A stretch of 64,000 bases of DNA from Aequoribacter fuscus (GCF_009910365.1 NZ_CP036423.1:1054001-1118000), one strand, 5' to 3'; shown: positions 39,941 to 50,143, counted from the stretch's first letter. The notes: generated from the sequence alone by a model not told the origin. Numbers and translations are program-made.

Positions 39941-40711
39941 ATGCGTTTAGAAGGAAAAGTGGCTTTGGTGACGGGTGGTGGCAGTGGTTTAGGCCGAGCG
40001 ATGTGCTTGCGCTTTGCCCAAGAGGGAGCATTTGTGCTTGTCACGGATATTAACGCTGAGGCAGCGCAAGAGACAGTCGATCAGGGGGCGGGGCTGCCTG
40101 GAAAGTTGATTGCTAAGTATCAAGATGTGTGCGATGAGTCGGCATGGGCGGAAACGGTCGCGTTTGCCGAGGCGGAATTAGGGCCCCTCGATATATTAGT
40201 GAATAATGCGGGTATCGCGGTAACAGCCTCGGTAGAGCACGAAACCCTAGAGGGTTGGCGTAAAACACAAGCGGTTAATCTGGATGCCGTATTCATGGGC
40301 ACCCAAGCCGGAATTTTGGCGATGAAAGGCCGCGGTGGATCTATTATTAATTTGTCCTCGATTGAGGGGATAATCGGTGATCCTCTGACCTGTGCTTACA
40401 ATGCAAGTAAGGGTGGCGTTCGTATCTTCACCAAATCAGCAGCATTGTGGTGCTGCCGCGAAAACTATGGTGTTCGCGTCAACTCCATTCACCCAGGGTT
40501 TATAGAAACGCCGATGGTCATTAACGCGATTGCAGCGATGTCAGAAGAGGATCGACAAAGTGTTGAAGCGCAGCTGCAGATGGCGATTCCCATGGGTGAA
40601 ATGGGGCGGCCTGAGGACATTGCTAACGCTGCGTTGTTTTTAGCGAGCGATGAGTCGCGTTATATGACCGGTTCAGAGCTCGTTGTGGATGGTGGTTATA
40701 CCGCCCGTTAG
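39941..40711 (+). CDS. short-chain dehydrogenase/reductase (FabG-like)
   Basis: This is a 256-residue classical SDR. TGGGSGLGRA is the cofactor motif, with DINAE after strand 2 suggesting NAD(H). NNAGIAV, INLSSIEG and YNASKGG give the catalytic Ser-Tyr-Lys. GRPEDIANAALFLASDESRYMTGSELVVDGGYTAR is the conserved end, quoted only in part as ALFLASDES and VVDGG. AAAGGAG precedes the ATG at a good distance. The nearest known types are cyclohexanol, hydroxysteroid or 3-oxoacyl reductases; the substrate cannot be told from sequence. Confidence 0.9.
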   Translation: MRLEGKVALVTGGGSGLGRAMCLRFAQEGAFVLVTDINAEAAQETVDQGAGLPGKLIAKYQDVCDESAWAETVAFAEAELGPLDILVNNAGIAVTASVEHETLEGWRKTQAVNLDAVFMGTQAGILAMKGRGGSIINLSSIEGIIGDPLTCAYNASKGGVRIFTKSAALWCCRENYGVRVNSIHPGFIETPMVINAIAAMSEEDRQSVEAQLQMAIPMGEMGRPEDIANAALFLASDESRYMTGSELVVDGGYTAR

Positions 40712-40733
40712 CCTATTGTTATGTGTTTTCGTT

Positions 40734-40752
40734 GTGAGCCCATGGGGCTCAC
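40734..40752. terminator. hairpin between convergent genes
   Basis: GTGAGCCC-ATG-GGGCTCAC is a perfect 8-bp stem with a 3-base loop between the stops of the plus-strand SDR and the minus-strand hydroxyacid dehydrogenase. It lacks a T-tract on either side, so it may be a weak terminator or an mRNA-end stabiliser. Confidence 0.5.
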
Positions 40753-40757
40753 GTTCA

Positions 40758-41684
40758 CTAAATAACTCGATTATTCAATGCACCCGTCGCCAAGTACTGT
40801 GCAGCGTTATCGATGGCTTGTTTAACAATAGCCGCGCGACACTCCGGCGTGGCGCCACCTATGTGAGCCGTTAGCGTGACATGCGGGTTGCTTAATAGCT
40901 CGGGGTGTACTTGCGGTTCATTCTCGAATACATCTAATCCGGCACCGCCTAGGTGACCGCTGTTTAAGGCATCGACCAAATCTTGTTCGTTTGTGAGCGG
41001 GCCCCGTCCTGTATTAATGATGAAAGCGCCTTGCTTCATCAAGGCCAAGCTGTCGGCATTAATGCAATGCCGAGTGGCATCTGTTAAGGGACAGTGCAAG
41101 GAGATTACATCGGACTTTGCGAGTAGCCCTTCGAGGGTCGGCTCGAACTGAATGTCGAGCTCTTGCTCAAGCGCAGGCTTTTGGTTTGGTCCGTGGTAAC
41201 AAAGTTTCAGTCCGAAAGCTTGAGCGCGTCTCGCCATAGCCGAGCCAATGGCGCCCGCGCCGATAATCCCAAGTGTTTTTCCTCGCGGAGTTACGCCCAT
41301 GATACTGCCCGCTGTAGCCCAGTCGTTTTGGCGCAGAAAGTATTCGCTATAGCTTGCTTTACGCATGGTGGCCAACAGCAAACCAAATGCTAGATCTGCA
41401 GTATCGTCAGCTACAATCGGGGTGTTGGTAACGGCAATGCCTCGTTGTTTGGCAGCTTCAAGATCAATTTTATCGACCCCAGCACCGATGTTCGAGATTA
41501 GTCGAATAGAATCCGGAAGACCGGCAATAGCTTTAGCACCTAAGTCATCGAAGGCCGTAGAGATTACGACAGTCGCCTCAGTCGTATTGCTAGACTCAGC
41601 GATGGGTACACAGGTTCCTAGCTGCTCGAATGGGGCTAGCATGTGACCCTGAATAATATCGCTGACAAGAATAGTTGGTTTCAT
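40758..41684 (-). CDS. D-2-hydroxyacid dehydrogenase (NAD(P)-dependent)
   Basis: This is a 308-residue D-isomer-specific 2-hydroxyacid dehydrogenase, interconverting 2-oxo acids and D-2-hydroxy acids. The Rossmann motif is GIIGAGAIGSAMARRA. The catalytic residues are Arg in INTGRGPL, Glu in DVFENEPQVHPEL and His in TLTAHIGGAT. It resembles glyoxylate/hydroxypyruvate reductases. It is the last gene of a three-gene minus-strand operon, two bases after the FMN dehydrogenase, so it probably acts on the same acids with opposite stereochemistry. Confidence 0.92.
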   Translation of the reverse strand: MKPTILVSDIIQGHMLAPFEQLGTCVPIAESSNTTEATVVISTAFDDLGAKAIAGLPDSIRLISNIGAGVDKIDLEAAKQRGIAVTNTPIVADDTADLAFGLLLATMRKASYSEYFLRQNDWATAGSIMGVTPRGKTLGIIGAGAIGSAMARRAQAFGLKLCYHGPNQKPALEQELDIQFEPTLEGLLAKSDVISLHCPLTDATRHCINADSLALMKQGAFIINTGRGPLTNEQDLVDALNSGHLGGAGLDVFENEPQVHPELLSNPHVTLTAHIGGATPECRAAIVKQAIDNAAQYLATGALNNRVI

Positions 41685-41686
41685 GA

Positions 41687-42850
41687 TTAAGCCCTAGCTT
41701 TGAGCACGCGGTGGTCTATGTCTTGGCTCTGAGTGATGCCCGTAAGCGCCATGGATATTTCAATTTCAGCCTTAAATGTGGCTAAAAGATCTGTAATGGC
41801 GCGCTGACCTCCCGCCGCTAGGGCGTACACCCAAGAGCGACCAATGAGGGTAAAGTCTGCACCTAAAGCATAAGCTTTAAAGATGTCTTGTCCACTGCGG
41901 ATGCCGCCGTCCAAAATGACAGTTGTCGCGTCACCGACCGCGGATTTGATGTCTGAAACTACGTTTATTGTGGCATCCACGCAATCCAGTTGTCGGCCAC
42001 CATGGTTTGATACAACGATTCCATCAGCGCCCACTTGGACCGCCTGTTTGGCGTCTTCTTCGGTCAAAATTCCCTTAATGATGAGCTTACCTGGCCAAAT
42101 ACTGCGCAACCATTCGATATCTTTCCAGGTGACAGTTGAATCGACTTGCTGAGTGATCCAGGCTTGAAAATCGTCTGGGCGACTGGCGTTGGGAACGTAT
42201 TCCTCTAGATTACCAAAGGTGTGGGGTTTACCCCCTAGGCCTACCGATTTTATCCAGCTAGGTTTACTGGCAAGATTCAGAGCGGTGCGTAGGCGTCCTC
42301 CGAGTGAGGTCCCACCACTTAAACCATTACGTTTATCGCGATAACGAGCGCCCAAGACCGCAAGGTCTACCGTAAATACGAGTGTATCGACGCCGACATT
42401 TTGGGCGCGCTGCAGCATTTGCTGTACGGCCCCGCGGTCCCTCAGCATATACAGCTGAAACCAGAAGGATTTATCAGAGACCTGGGCCACTTCCTCCAAG
42501 GAACAGATCGCTACCGTCGATAAAACAAACGGGATGTTAAGAGCATCGGACGCTGCCTTGGCTTGAAGCTCACCGCGCGCGCCGAACATACCGCCCATAC
42601 CAATGGGGGCCAAGCCAGCAGGCATGGAATAGGTAGTCCCGAAGAGTTCGACGCTCGTATCGACCGAAGATACATCCTTTAAAACGGTTTGTTTCAAGGT
42701 GATGTCTTGATAGGCCGAGACGTTAGCTCGCAATGTGGTTTCGGAGTAGGAGCCTCCGTCGAGATAATCGAATAGAAAGCGTGGCACCTTTCGCTCAGCA
42801 ATGCGGCGATAGTCCTCGGTCGAGGCGGGTACTAGGTTTAACGAACTCAT
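41687..42850 (-). CDS. FMN-dependent alpha-hydroxy-acid dehydrogenase (LldD-like)
   Basis: This 387-residue enzyme oxidises (S)-2-hydroxy acids to 2-oxo acids and belongs to the family of L-lactate dehydrogenase LldD, glycolate oxidase and mandelate dehydrogenase. FMN and active-site motifs: APIGMGGMF, FQLYMLRDR (Tyr), FTVDLAVLGARYRDKRNG (Asp), LIIKGILTEEDA (Lys), VSNHGGRQLD (catalytic His and Arg) and DGGIRSGQD. It lies between a TPP-dependent decarboxylase-like gene and a D-2-hydroxyacid dehydrogenase in one operon. The exact substrate is not certain; mandelate-like or lactate-like acids are the main options. Confidence 0.93.
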   Translation of the reverse strand: MSSLNLVPASTEDYRRIAERKVPRFLFDYLDGGSYSETTLRANVSAYQDITLKQTVLKDVSSVDTSVELFGTTYSMPAGLAPIGMGGMFGARGELQAKAASDALNIPFVLSTVAICSLEEVAQVSDKSFWFQLYMLRDRGAVQQMLQRAQNVGVDTLVFTVDLAVLGARYRDKRNGLSGGTSLGGRLRTALNLASKPSWIKSVGLGGKPHTFGNLEEYVPNASRPDDFQAWITQQVDSTVTWKDIEWLRSIWPGKLIIKGILTEEDAKQAVQVGADGIVVSNHGGRQLDCVDATINVVSDIKSAVGDATTVILDGGIRSGQDIFKAYALGADFTLIGRSWVYALAAGGQRAITDLLATFKAEIEISMALTGITQSQDIDHRVLKARA

Positions 42851-42858
42851 AGATCCTC

Positions 42859-44403
42859 CTACAGGATGATTTCGATTAAGCGTGGGCCACGCTCAGCCAT
42901 TGCCGCGGCAAATGCATCGTCTAGCTCTTGCACTTGGGTCACTTTTTGAGCCTTTATGCCCATGCCTGTAGCGATCTCGGTCCATTGAATGGTTGGGTTG
43001 CTTAAATCCAACAGCGATAGTGCAGTTGGGCCGGGATTGTCTATGCCTACGCGTTGTAGCTCGATATTAAGAATTGCGTATGAACTGTTGTTCAGAAGCA
43101 GTACGGTGATATCGAGATTTTCACGTGCCATGGTCCACAAAGCTTGTACGGTATACATCGCCGAGCCATCGGCCTGCAGGGCAATCACCTTGCGGTCAGG
43201 GCAAGCAAGCGCTGCGCCAATCGATAGAGGGAGACCCTGACCGATAGAGCCGCCGGTCAAGGTCAGCCAATCGTGTTTGGCCGCACCTGGCGTCATGGCG
43301 TAAACAAATAAACCGTTGGTCGCTCCTTCATCGGAGACAATCGTGCCCTCGGGCATTCGGTTGGCCATAATTTTGCCAAGCTCCAGTGCATTCGCCGGAC
43401 CCTGTTCAAGTTCGAAGGTGTTGCGCTCCTGAAATAGAGTCGGTTCTGCAGGGCAGCCGAGTTCATCCGCAAGTCGAGTGAGTGCATCGAGGGCGTCGGT
43501 ATTGACGTCTGCCAGCTGCACTAGATTTGCGCCCTCGGGCGATAACCAGCTGGGCTTTTCGGGATAGGCAAAAAAGGACACAGGCGGTTTGGTGCCAATA
43601 AAGACAATATTCTCTAACTCTTTGAGGAAATCCTGAGCCTGCTCCCCGAAGTAGGGTAAGCGCTCGACGGCGACGCGGCCCTCGCCACGTTCATGGCGAG
43701 CGTAGAAAGTTTCGGTAATGATTCTTGCGCCCGTCGCTTCCGCAATGCGACCCGCTTGAACGAGTGCGTCCTCTCTTAATGCTCGGCCACCTAGCATAAT
43801 GGCTTTACCGCCCGCATTTGAGAGTGCCTCAGTCGCTTGTGTAATCAGCTCATCGCTGGCTTTTGGCGATTCAGCGAGCGTTGGGATGCTTGGTGTCGCC
43901 TGACTTTCTTCCCATGCATGGTTGGCGGGCGCAATAAATGAGCAGACTTTGCCCGGGTATTCTTGTGATCTAGCCCACCCCTCTAGGCCAGTGGCAGCCA
44001 AATCATCCGCTGATGATGAAACGCCAATCCATGCTGAGACAGGGCTTGCAAAACCTTGGATATCGGCCGTGAGTGGCGCGTCGTACTGCAAATGGTAGGT
44101 GGCGTGATCGCCTATCATGTTTAGGATTGGCGAATGCGCGCGGCGAGCGTTGTGCAAGTTTGAGCTCGCATTGGCAAAGCCTGGGCCCAAATGGAGCAGA
44201 GTCAGCGCAGGTTTGCCGGCCATACGGCCGTAGCCATCGGCTGCGCCAGAGACAACCCCCTCGTACAAGCACAGTACAGCACGCATGCGAGGCTGTTGAT
44301 CAATGGCGGCAACGAGTTGCATTTCTGAGGTGCCAGGATTGGCGAAACACAGCTCCACACCAGCGTCTGCCAACGAGTTGATTAACGATTCTGCGCCATT
44401 CAT
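42859..44403 (-). CDS. TPP-dependent enzyme, benzoylformate decarboxylase/acetolactate synthase-like
   Basis: This is a 514-residue thiamine diphosphate enzyme. The catalytic Glu48 lies in CLYEGVVSGAADGYGRM, and the TPP/metal motif is ADGSAMYTVQALW (Asp412) with LLLNNSSY. The pyrimidine-binding and central domains are in the normal order. It is often annotated as an acetolactate synthase large-subunit homologue, but no small subunit is present and it sits with two hydroxyacid dehydrogenases, which fits a 2-oxoacid decarboxylase better. It lies 8 bases upstream of the FMN dehydrogenase and is divergent from ilvD. Confidence 0.85.
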   Translation of the reverse strand: MNGAESLINSLADAGVELCFANPGTSEMQLVAAIDQQPRMRAVLCLYEGVVSGAADGYGRMAGKPALTLLHLGPGFANASSNLHNARRAHSPILNMIGDHATYHLQYDAPLTADIQGFASPVSAWIGVSSSADDLAATGLEGWARSQEYPGKVCSFIAPANHAWEESQATPSIPTLAESPKASDELITQATEALSNAGGKAIMLGGRALREDALVQAGRIAEATGARIITETFYARHERGEGRVAVERLPYFGEQAQDFLKELENIVFIGTKPPVSFFAYPEKPSWLSPEGANLVQLADVNTDALDALTRLADELGCPAEPTLFQERNTFELEQGPANALELGKIMANRMPEGTIVSDEGATNGLFVYAMTPGAAKHDWLTLTGGSIGQGLPLSIGAALACPDRKVIALQADGSAMYTVQALWTMARENLDITVLLLNNSSYAILNIELQRVGIDNPGPTALSLLDLSNPTIQWTEIATGMGIKAQKVTQVQELDDAFAAAMAERGPRLIEIIL

Positions 44404-44538
44404 GGCTCTGTCCTTATGTAGTTATGAAACTTGAACTCTACTCTATTGCAAAGTCAATTGCACAAACTGTCGGATACGCGACAGTTGCGCCAGATTTTGT
44501 TGCTTAACATCGATACAAACGATAACGGGAACACAGCT

Positions 44539-46383
44539 ATGACTCTGCGATCATCAAAAATCATTAACGGCCCTCTCGGTGCGGGCGTTCGCGCTTTGTA
44601 TCGAGCCAGTGGTGTGAAAGGCTCAGATTTCGGTAAGCCTATTATTGCGGTAGCCAACAGTTTTACCGAGTTTGTACCGGGTCATGTGCACCTGAATGGC
44701 GTTGGACGAATCGTGTGTGATGCCATATGGGAAGCGGGGGGTATACCCCGGGAATTTAATACGATCGCGATCGATGACGGGATCGCGATGGGACACGATG
44801 GGATGCTGTATTCGTTGCCTTCCCGCGACATGATTGCCGACAGTATTGAGTACATGGTTAACGCACATTGTGCTGATGCGCTGATTTGCATTTCGAATTG
44901 CGACAAAATTACTCCGGGAATGTTAATGGCGGGATTGCGATTGAATATCCCTGTGATTTTTGTCTCGGGTGGACCTATGGAAGCTGGGCGCATTCAGGTC
45001 AAGGGTAAAACGCGCCGTATGGACGCGACTGATACGGTCATCGCTGCGCTTGACGTCACTCATTTAGATGGGCAAGTGCAAGCGGTTGAAGAAAACGCAT
45101 GCCCTACTTGTGGTTCTTGTTCGGGCATGTTTACAGCGAATTCAATGAACTGTCTGGCTGAGGCTTTGGGACTTGCCCTGCCGGGCAATGGTTCAATGTT
45201 GGCGACTCACGAAGACCGTAAACGTTTGTTTATCGATGCTGGCCATCGAGTTGTCGAGTTGGCAAAACGTTATTACGAGCAAGAGGACGCTTCTGTTCTA
45301 CCTCGTGCCATTGCCACCCGAGAAGCCTTCATAAACGCAATGGCCATGGATATTGCGATGGGTGGATCAACGAACACTATTTTGCATTTACTGGCGATTG
45401 CCCATGAGGCTGAAGTTGATTTCACCATGGATGATATCGATGCGCTGTCTCGAAAAACACCGTTTCTGTGTAAGGTGGCTCCAGCGACATCCGATTATTT
45501 TATGGAAGATGTTCATAAAGCAGGCGGTGTGATGGGTATTTTGGGCGAGCTGGATCGAGCCGGATTGTTGGACACCTCGGTGCGTCACATCGTGAATGTG
45601 GATGTGACGTTAAAAGAAGTCTTGGCGCACTGGGATGTGCTGCAGACCTCAGATCAAAGTGTTTGGGATTGGTATCGCGCCGATGCCTCGGGAGTTACGG
45701 GAACACAAGCGTATTCTCACGCGACGCGGTCTCAGCTTGATCTTGATCGGGTTTCTGGATGTCTGCGCAACATAGAGCATGCGCATAGTACTGAAGGTGG
45801 CTTGGCGGTGTTAAAAGGCAATATCGCGGCGGATGGGTGTATCGTGAAAACGGGCTCAGTACCCGAGCATATGTTAGTGTTTGAAGGGCGCGCTCGAGTC
45901 TTTGACGATCAAGACCTGGCCATTCAGGCGATCATGAATGATGAAATCGTGGCCGGTGATTGTGTAGTGATTCGCTATGAGGGACCGAAAGGCGGGCCCG
46001 GAATGCAGGAAATGCTGATGCCAACCACCATCTTGAAAGGTAAAGGGCTCGCGAGTTCTTGTGCGTTGATAACCGACGGCCGTTTTTCGGGTGCAACCTC
46101 AGGTTTGTCGATAGGGCATATCTCGCCGGAGGCGGCTGCGGGCGGGGACTTGGCGCTCGTTCGCGAAGGGGATACGATCCGAATTGACATTCCTAATCGC
46201 AGCATCGCCGCAATGGTAGATAGTACTACACTTGACGCCCGCCGCGCTGAAGAGCAAGCTCGCGTGCGTCCATTCTCGCCCGTTGATGCAAGAGCCAGAC
46301 GGGTAAGCAAGGCCTTGCGAGCCTATGCAATGTTTGCCGCATCGGCTGATTTGGGCGGGGTCAAAGTCGTACCAGAGCAATAA
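44539..46383 (+). CDS. ilvD: dihydroxy-acid dehydratase
   Basis: IlvD dehydrates dihydroxy acids to 2-oxoisovalerate or 2-oxo-3-methylvalerate, the third step of valine/isoleucine synthesis. It has 614 residues (E. coli 616). Iron-sulfur ligands are visible in SNCDKITPG and [18 protein letters not shown]. Other motifs are [21 protein letters not shown] and [17 protein letters not shown]. The start is placed at ATG 44539 (GGGA 9 bases upstream; begins [21 protein letters not shown]), in line with the family; the frame stays open for 36 codons upstream. The next gene follows after 9 bases. Confidence 0.97.
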   Translation: MTLRSSKIINGPLGAGVRALYRASGVKGSDFGKPIIAVANSFTEFVPGHVHLNGVGRIVCDAIWEAGGIPREFNTIAIDDGIAMGHDGMLYSLPSRDMIADSIEYMVNAHCADALICISNCDKITPGMLMAGLRLNIPVIFVSGGPMEAGRIQVKGKTRRMDATDTVIAALDVTHLDGQVQAVEENACPTCGSCSGMFTANSMNCLAEALGLALPGNGSMLATHEDRKRLFIDAGHRVVELAKRYYEQEDASVLPRAIATREAFINAMAMDIAMGGSTNTILHLLAIAHEAEVDFTMDDIDALSRKTPFLCKVAPATSDYFMEDVHKAGGVMGILGELDRAGLLDTSVRHIVNVDVTLKEVLAHWDVLQTSDQSVWDWYRADASGVTGTQAYSHATRSQLDLDRVSGCLRNIEHAHSTEGGLAVLKGNIAADGCIVKTGSVPEHMLVFEGRARVFDDQDLAIQAIMNDEIVAGDCVVIRYEGPKGGPGMQEMLMPTTILKGKGLASSCALITDGRFSGATSGLSIGHISPEAAAGGDLALVREGDTIRIDIPNRSIAAMVDSTTLDARRAEEQARVRPFSPVDARARRVSKALRAYAMFAASADLGGVKVVPEQ

Positions 46384-46392
46384 GGAGCTGCC

Positions 46393-47985
46393 GTGATTAA
46401 ACGTCGTTCGTTACTCAAACGGTTGGGACTCGCAGCAGTCCTCAACCCCTTGATGAAGGTTGCAAGGTCGAGAGCAGAAAGCGAGCCGTTTAATCATATC
46501 TTGTGTACCTGCAGTGACTCACAAATAGCGGTGACCCTATCGACTCATGCGGTAATGGAAAGTCCCCGATTGCATTGCGGAGGGGAGCAGGCCGCGGGTC
46601 ACCGGGTCGATTCCCAGGGCAAGCACTGGCGTTTTCTGGTGAGTGATTTGCAAGCGGCCACAGAATATTCTTTGCAGGTTTACGATGGTGCTAATGAGAT
46701 TGGCGAAGCGTGGCCATTGCAGACATTTCCCGCGCCCGATGCGCTACCCGACCAATTTAAATTGTTAAGTTACACCTGTGCGGGTGGCGGTGATGGCTTC
46801 GGTTTTATGGGGCGTCAGTATTTTAAGCCGCTCGAGTTTAAGCGACGCTTATTGGCTTCAGCGCTAGCGGAAGAACCAGACGCAGCTCTGGCGATTGGGG
46901 ATCATATTTATTGGGATTTGCGAGGCCAAGGTATCCCCCAGATTGGCCGTAAAAAACCCCTGTTGAAATGGGGCTTAGGGCATTATCTCAGGTGGAAATT
47001 TGGCGAGTTTGATCGATCAGCCGAAATGATAGGCACCGACAATGAAGTTGTCCTGAAGGCCATCGGGCAAGAGCAAATTGCGTCGCTGTATGGAACGGAT
47101 TTTAAGTCGGTGCCACTGTTCTTCATAGGCGATGATCACGATTATTTTGAGAACGATGACGCCGAGAGAGATTTGGTAACCTTCCCTGCTGATGCCTTCT
47201 CTAAGCTTGCAGCCAAAGCGATGGCTGATTTGTATTATCCGGCCTTGTTGGACGGTCCTGCGGAAGGAGGCGGTCGTCTCGCCGGCAGGTTGCGCTACGG
47301 TCGACTTTTCGACGGGATACTCTTGGATTGTGCCGGTGGTCTGACGCTCGGTGGGGAAGCACGGTTGGTACCTGCTGCCATTGAGGAATGGGCGATCGAA
47401 ACGTGCGGAGAATCTTCGGCGTCGCATTTTGCATTTATCCCGTCGCATCCATTGGGTTATACCGCAGGTAAGTGGCGTGAGTGGTATCCCGATGTGGTTG
47501 CAGAGGAAGGTGACCAGACGGTTTCTAACGAGCTGCTTGGCGAAACCAAGGGCTCTTTGGGGTTAAACGCAGATAAATACCTGTGGCAGAGTGGCTGGTG
47601 GGCTCAACATCAACGCCTGCTGGCCGCGCTGGCCGCAAGAGGAGGGTCTCGGTTTATGGTGTCAGGCGATATTCACGCGTTGGCAGCGGAGCGCATTACT
47701 CAAAGCGGCGATCTTGATCTTTCTGATCGTCCCGTGACGTCGCTTTTGTCGGGGCCTGTGAGCAGTTCGGATGGAACTTGGCCATCCGCGGCTCGGGGCG
47801 TACAAGCTGCAGTTCCCGCCTGGCTTAAGGCAGAGACGCTAGTGCCTGTCACAGAGGTGAATAGTTACACCATCATCGAGATAACAAAGGACTCGGTGAG
47901 TATGCATTTGCGAGATTGCGGTGGATACGATCGCAGCTTAAATGAGACTGGTGAAGTCTTACGCAGTACGACCATTAATGCCTAG
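46393..47985 (+). CDS. PhoD-like metallophosphoesterase, exported
   Basis: This 530-residue protein belongs to the alkaline phosphatase D superfamily. The N-terminus KRRSLLKRLGLAAVLNPLM looks like a Tat or Sec signal with twin arginines. A fibronectin-like region (ATEYSLQVYDG) precedes the catalytic core, whose metal ligands are in AIGDHIYWD, IGDDHDYFENDDAE and MVSGDIHALAAE. GTG 46393 follows AAGGAG at 7 bases. Activity is likely phosphomonoesterase or phosphodiesterase in the periplasm; the substrate is unknown. It lies in the same direction as ilvD with a 9-base gap and converges on mnmH. Confidence 0.87.
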   Translation: MIKRRSLLKRLGLAAVLNPLMKVARSRAESEPFNHILCTCSDSQIAVTLSTHAVMESPRLHCGGEQAAGHRVDSQGKHWRFLVSDLQAATEYSLQVYDGANEIGEAWPLQTFPAPDALPDQFKLLSYTCAGGGDGFGFMGRQYFKPLEFKRRLLASALAEEPDAALAIGDHIYWDLRGQGIPQIGRKKPLLKWGLGHYLRWKFGEFDRSAEMIGTDNEVVLKAIGQEQIASLYGTDFKSVPLFFIGDDHDYFENDDAERDLVTFPADAFSKLAAKAMADLYYPALLDGPAEGGGRLAGRLRYGRLFDGILLDCAGGLTLGGEARLVPAAIEEWAIETCGESSASHFAFIPSHPLGYTAGKWREWYPDVVAEEGDQTVSNELLGETKGSLGLNADKYLWQSGWWAQHQRLLAALAARGGSRFMVSGDIHALAAERITQSGDLDLSDRPVTSLLSGPVSSSDGTWPSAARGVQAAVPAWLKAETLVPVTEVNSYTIIEITKDSVSMHLRDCGGYDRSLNETGEVLRSTTINA

Positions 47986-47990
47986 GGTGC

Positions 47991-49094
47991 TCAGTGCATA
48001 CCTAAGTGCTGAGCCAGCGTGTTTCGGTCACCAGAGAGCGCAACACGATTCTCACGTTTGCTAAGCTGATAGTCGTACATGGGGTCATAGTAGTCGGTCA
48101 GCAAAAAGCGTATCCATTGTTTGTGTGCTTCTGGGTTGCCTTGTCGATGCTGGTCTAATGCCCTGGCCATGAGCCTGGTAAGTTCTGCGTAACGCACTCC
48201 GCCTAGGCGTTTGCGGATGGAATAAGCTGAGCGCTCCAGTGATTCCGCGAAGGCCGTAAAGGCCAATTCATGTTCCTGGAGTTGGACTTCCCATTCTTCT
48301 AGATTGCTCAGGATATAAGCGTGGTAAGAATGATCAACTCGCTCGTCTAGTGGGGCTTCTAAGACCCACAGCGGGGCTTGTTGCATCTGTTTCAACAAAG
48401 GTGCAGGGATGGCGCAGCGGCCAATCAGCTGGCTTTCGTCTTCTAAAACTAAGGTTTTTCGATTGCTTGCCTCGTGTTTTAGTAAAGCAATAGCTAATGC
48501 GCTCTCAAAGCTAATTTGAGTCGGTTGCGGACTGGGGCGGCGTCCGAAGGCACTGCCTCGATGGTGGGCTAAACCCTCCAAATCGATCGAGCCTAAAGGC
48601 GAGTGGTTTGGCATTTGGTTTAGCAATACGGTTTTAGCAACGCCCGTTCGCCCCGCAATAACGACAATGTTTTGATGCTCTGAGATCCTAACAAGCTCGT
48701 TGATCAACCAGGTTCGCATTGCCTTGTAACCACCCACTACCAAGGGGTAATCAATGCCGCTTTCGTACAACCACTGCTGGGTAATGTGCGAGCGCATGCC
48801 GCCCCGAAAGCAAAACAAGGCGCCGTCTGGATTTGCATGCGCAAAGTCCCCCCAAGCGGTAATGCGTTCATCTTTGACAGACCCGCTCACTAACTTGTGC
48901 CCCAGGGCGACGGCCGATTCTTGGCCCTTTTGCTTATATTCTGTGCCAACGGCGGCGCGTTCATCGTCTGTCATTAGGGGTAAATTGACCGCCGAGGGAA
49001 ATGAACCCCTGTTGAATTCAATCGGAGCACGTGTGTCAATTAAAGGCGTATCATTTAAAAATAGGTCCCTAAAGTTGGTGATTTTGGCGGGCAT
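47991..49094 (-). CDS. mnmH: tRNA 2-selenouridine synthase
   Basis: MnmH (SelU, YbbB) replaces sulfur by selenium in 2-thiouridine 34 of tRNAs, by way of a geranylated intermediate. It has 367 residues. The N-terminal rhodanese domain (LIDTRAPIEFNRG) has active Cys95 in FCFRGGMRS. The C-terminal domain has a P-loop GRTGVAKT (148-155; GxxGxxKT). It overlaps selD by one base (TAATG), so selenophosphate donor and user are made together. The two convergent stops of this gene and the PhoD-like gene are five bases apart. Confidence 0.95.
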   Translation of the reverse strand: MPAKITNFRDLFLNDTPLIDTRAPIEFNRGSFPSAVNLPLMTDDERAAVGTEYKQKGQESAVALGHKLVSGSVKDERITAWGDFAHANPDGALFCFRGGMRSHITQQWLYESGIDYPLVVGGYKAMRTWLINELVRISEHQNIVVIAGRTGVAKTVLLNQMPNHSPLGSIDLEGLAHHRGSAFGRRPSPQPTQISFESALAIALLKHEASNRKTLVLEDESQLIGRCAIPAPLLKQMQQAPLWVLEAPLDERVDHSYHAYILSNLEEWEVQLQEHELAFTAFAESLERSAYSIRKRLGGVRYAELTRLMARALDQHRQGNPEAHKQWIRFLLTDYYDPMYDYQLSKRENRVALSGDRNTLAQHLGMH

Positions 49095-50143
49095 TAGCGC
49101 ACCAAAATCCGCGGTGTATCGCCTGTTGAGGCCATCATTTTGCCAAAGTGTTTGTGGGGCAAGCCGTGTTGCTGCAATAAATCTTCAAGCTCAGCGCTAT
49201 ATTGGGGGGCTACGCTAATTAAAATGCCGCCGCTGGTTTGGGGGTCAAACACAATGGCATCCTGCTCAGGTGCTGATGTGATTATCTGCTCGCCGCAGGC
49301 TTGCCGGTTTCTGTGCGTGCCGCCCGGTAGGCAGTTTTCTTGGATGTAATGACGAACGTTGGGAAGCAGAGGAAGACTGTTGTAGTCTACCTCGGCGCGA
49401 AGGCCAGCTGCCTGGCAAAGCTCCAATAGGTGGCCGCCTAAGCCGAAACCCGTGACGTCTGTCATTGCGTGAATGTAGGCAAGTTTAGATAGGTGCGCGC
49501 CAATGCGATTGAGCTGGCACATGGTTTCGGTCGCGCGGTGGGTATCTTCGGCAAGCAGGGCCCCCTTTTTTTCTGCTGTGGTCAGTAAGCCAATACCTAG
49601 GGGTTTGGTAAGATAAAGTAGGTCTCCGGCTTGGGCTTGTGCATTTGTTTTTAAATCTGCTATTGGCACGATGCCAGTGACCGCCAGTCCAAAAATGGGT
49701 TCGGGAGCGTCGATACTGTGGCCGCCGGCAAGCGGTATGCCAGCGTCACTACACACTTTGCGGCCACCTGCGATCACATCAGCGGCGAGTTCGGGCGGGA
49801 GCTTGTCCAGCGGCCACCCTAAAATTGCAATGGCCATTAGCGGCGTACCGCCCATCGCGTAGATGTCGCTCATTGCGTTGGTTGCTGCTATGCGACCGAA
49901 ATCGAAGGCGTCGTCGACAATTGGCATAAAAAAATCTGTGGTGCTGAGAATGGCTTGACCATTGCCAATGTCCATGGCGGCGGCATCGTCTTTGTGATCA
50001 TTGCCTACCAATAGATTTGGGTGACTAATTCCAGCCCCGCGTTGCGCGCTCGCTTTTAAGATTTTATCGAGTACGTCTGGAGCAATTTTGCAGCCGCATC
50101 CTGCCCCGTGGCTGTACTGCGTGAGTCTGACTTTTTCTTTATC
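49094..50143 (-). CDS. selD: selenide, water dikinase (selenophosphate synthetase)
   Basis: SelD makes selenophosphate from selenide and ATP. With a GTG start at 50143 (AAGGA 7 bases upstream) it has 349 residues, and Cys17 and Lys20 in HGAGCGCKI fall at the same numbers as in E. coli SelD. It is a cysteine, not selenocysteine, form. Metal and ATP motifs include [26 protein letters not shown] and [13 protein letters not shown]. The frame stays open upstream for 35 codons with no family similarity. It forms an operon with mnmH. Confidence 0.96.
   Translation of the reverse strand, partial: DKEKVRLTQYSHGAGCGCKIAPDVLDKILKASAQRGAGISHPNLLVGNDHKDDAAAMDIGNGQAILSTTDFFMPIVDDAFDFGRIAATNAMSDIYAMGGTPLMAIAILGWPLDKLPPELAADVIAGGRKVCSDAGIPLAGGHSIDAPEPIFGLAVTGIVPIADLKTNAQAQAGDLLYLTKPLGIGLLTTAEKKGALLAEDTHRATETMCQLNRIGAHLSKLAYIHAMTDVTGFGLGGHLLELCQAAGLRAEVDYNSLPLLPNVRHYIQENCLPGGTHRNRQACGEQIITSAPEQDAIVFDPQTSGGILISVAPQYSAELEDLLQQHGLPHKHFGKMMASTGDTPRILVR

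Noticed and set aside
42859-44403. The TPP enzyme as glyoxylate carboligase
   Set aside because: Glyoxylate carboligase lacks the catalytic Glu (Val in its place), while here Glu48 is present in CLYEGVV.
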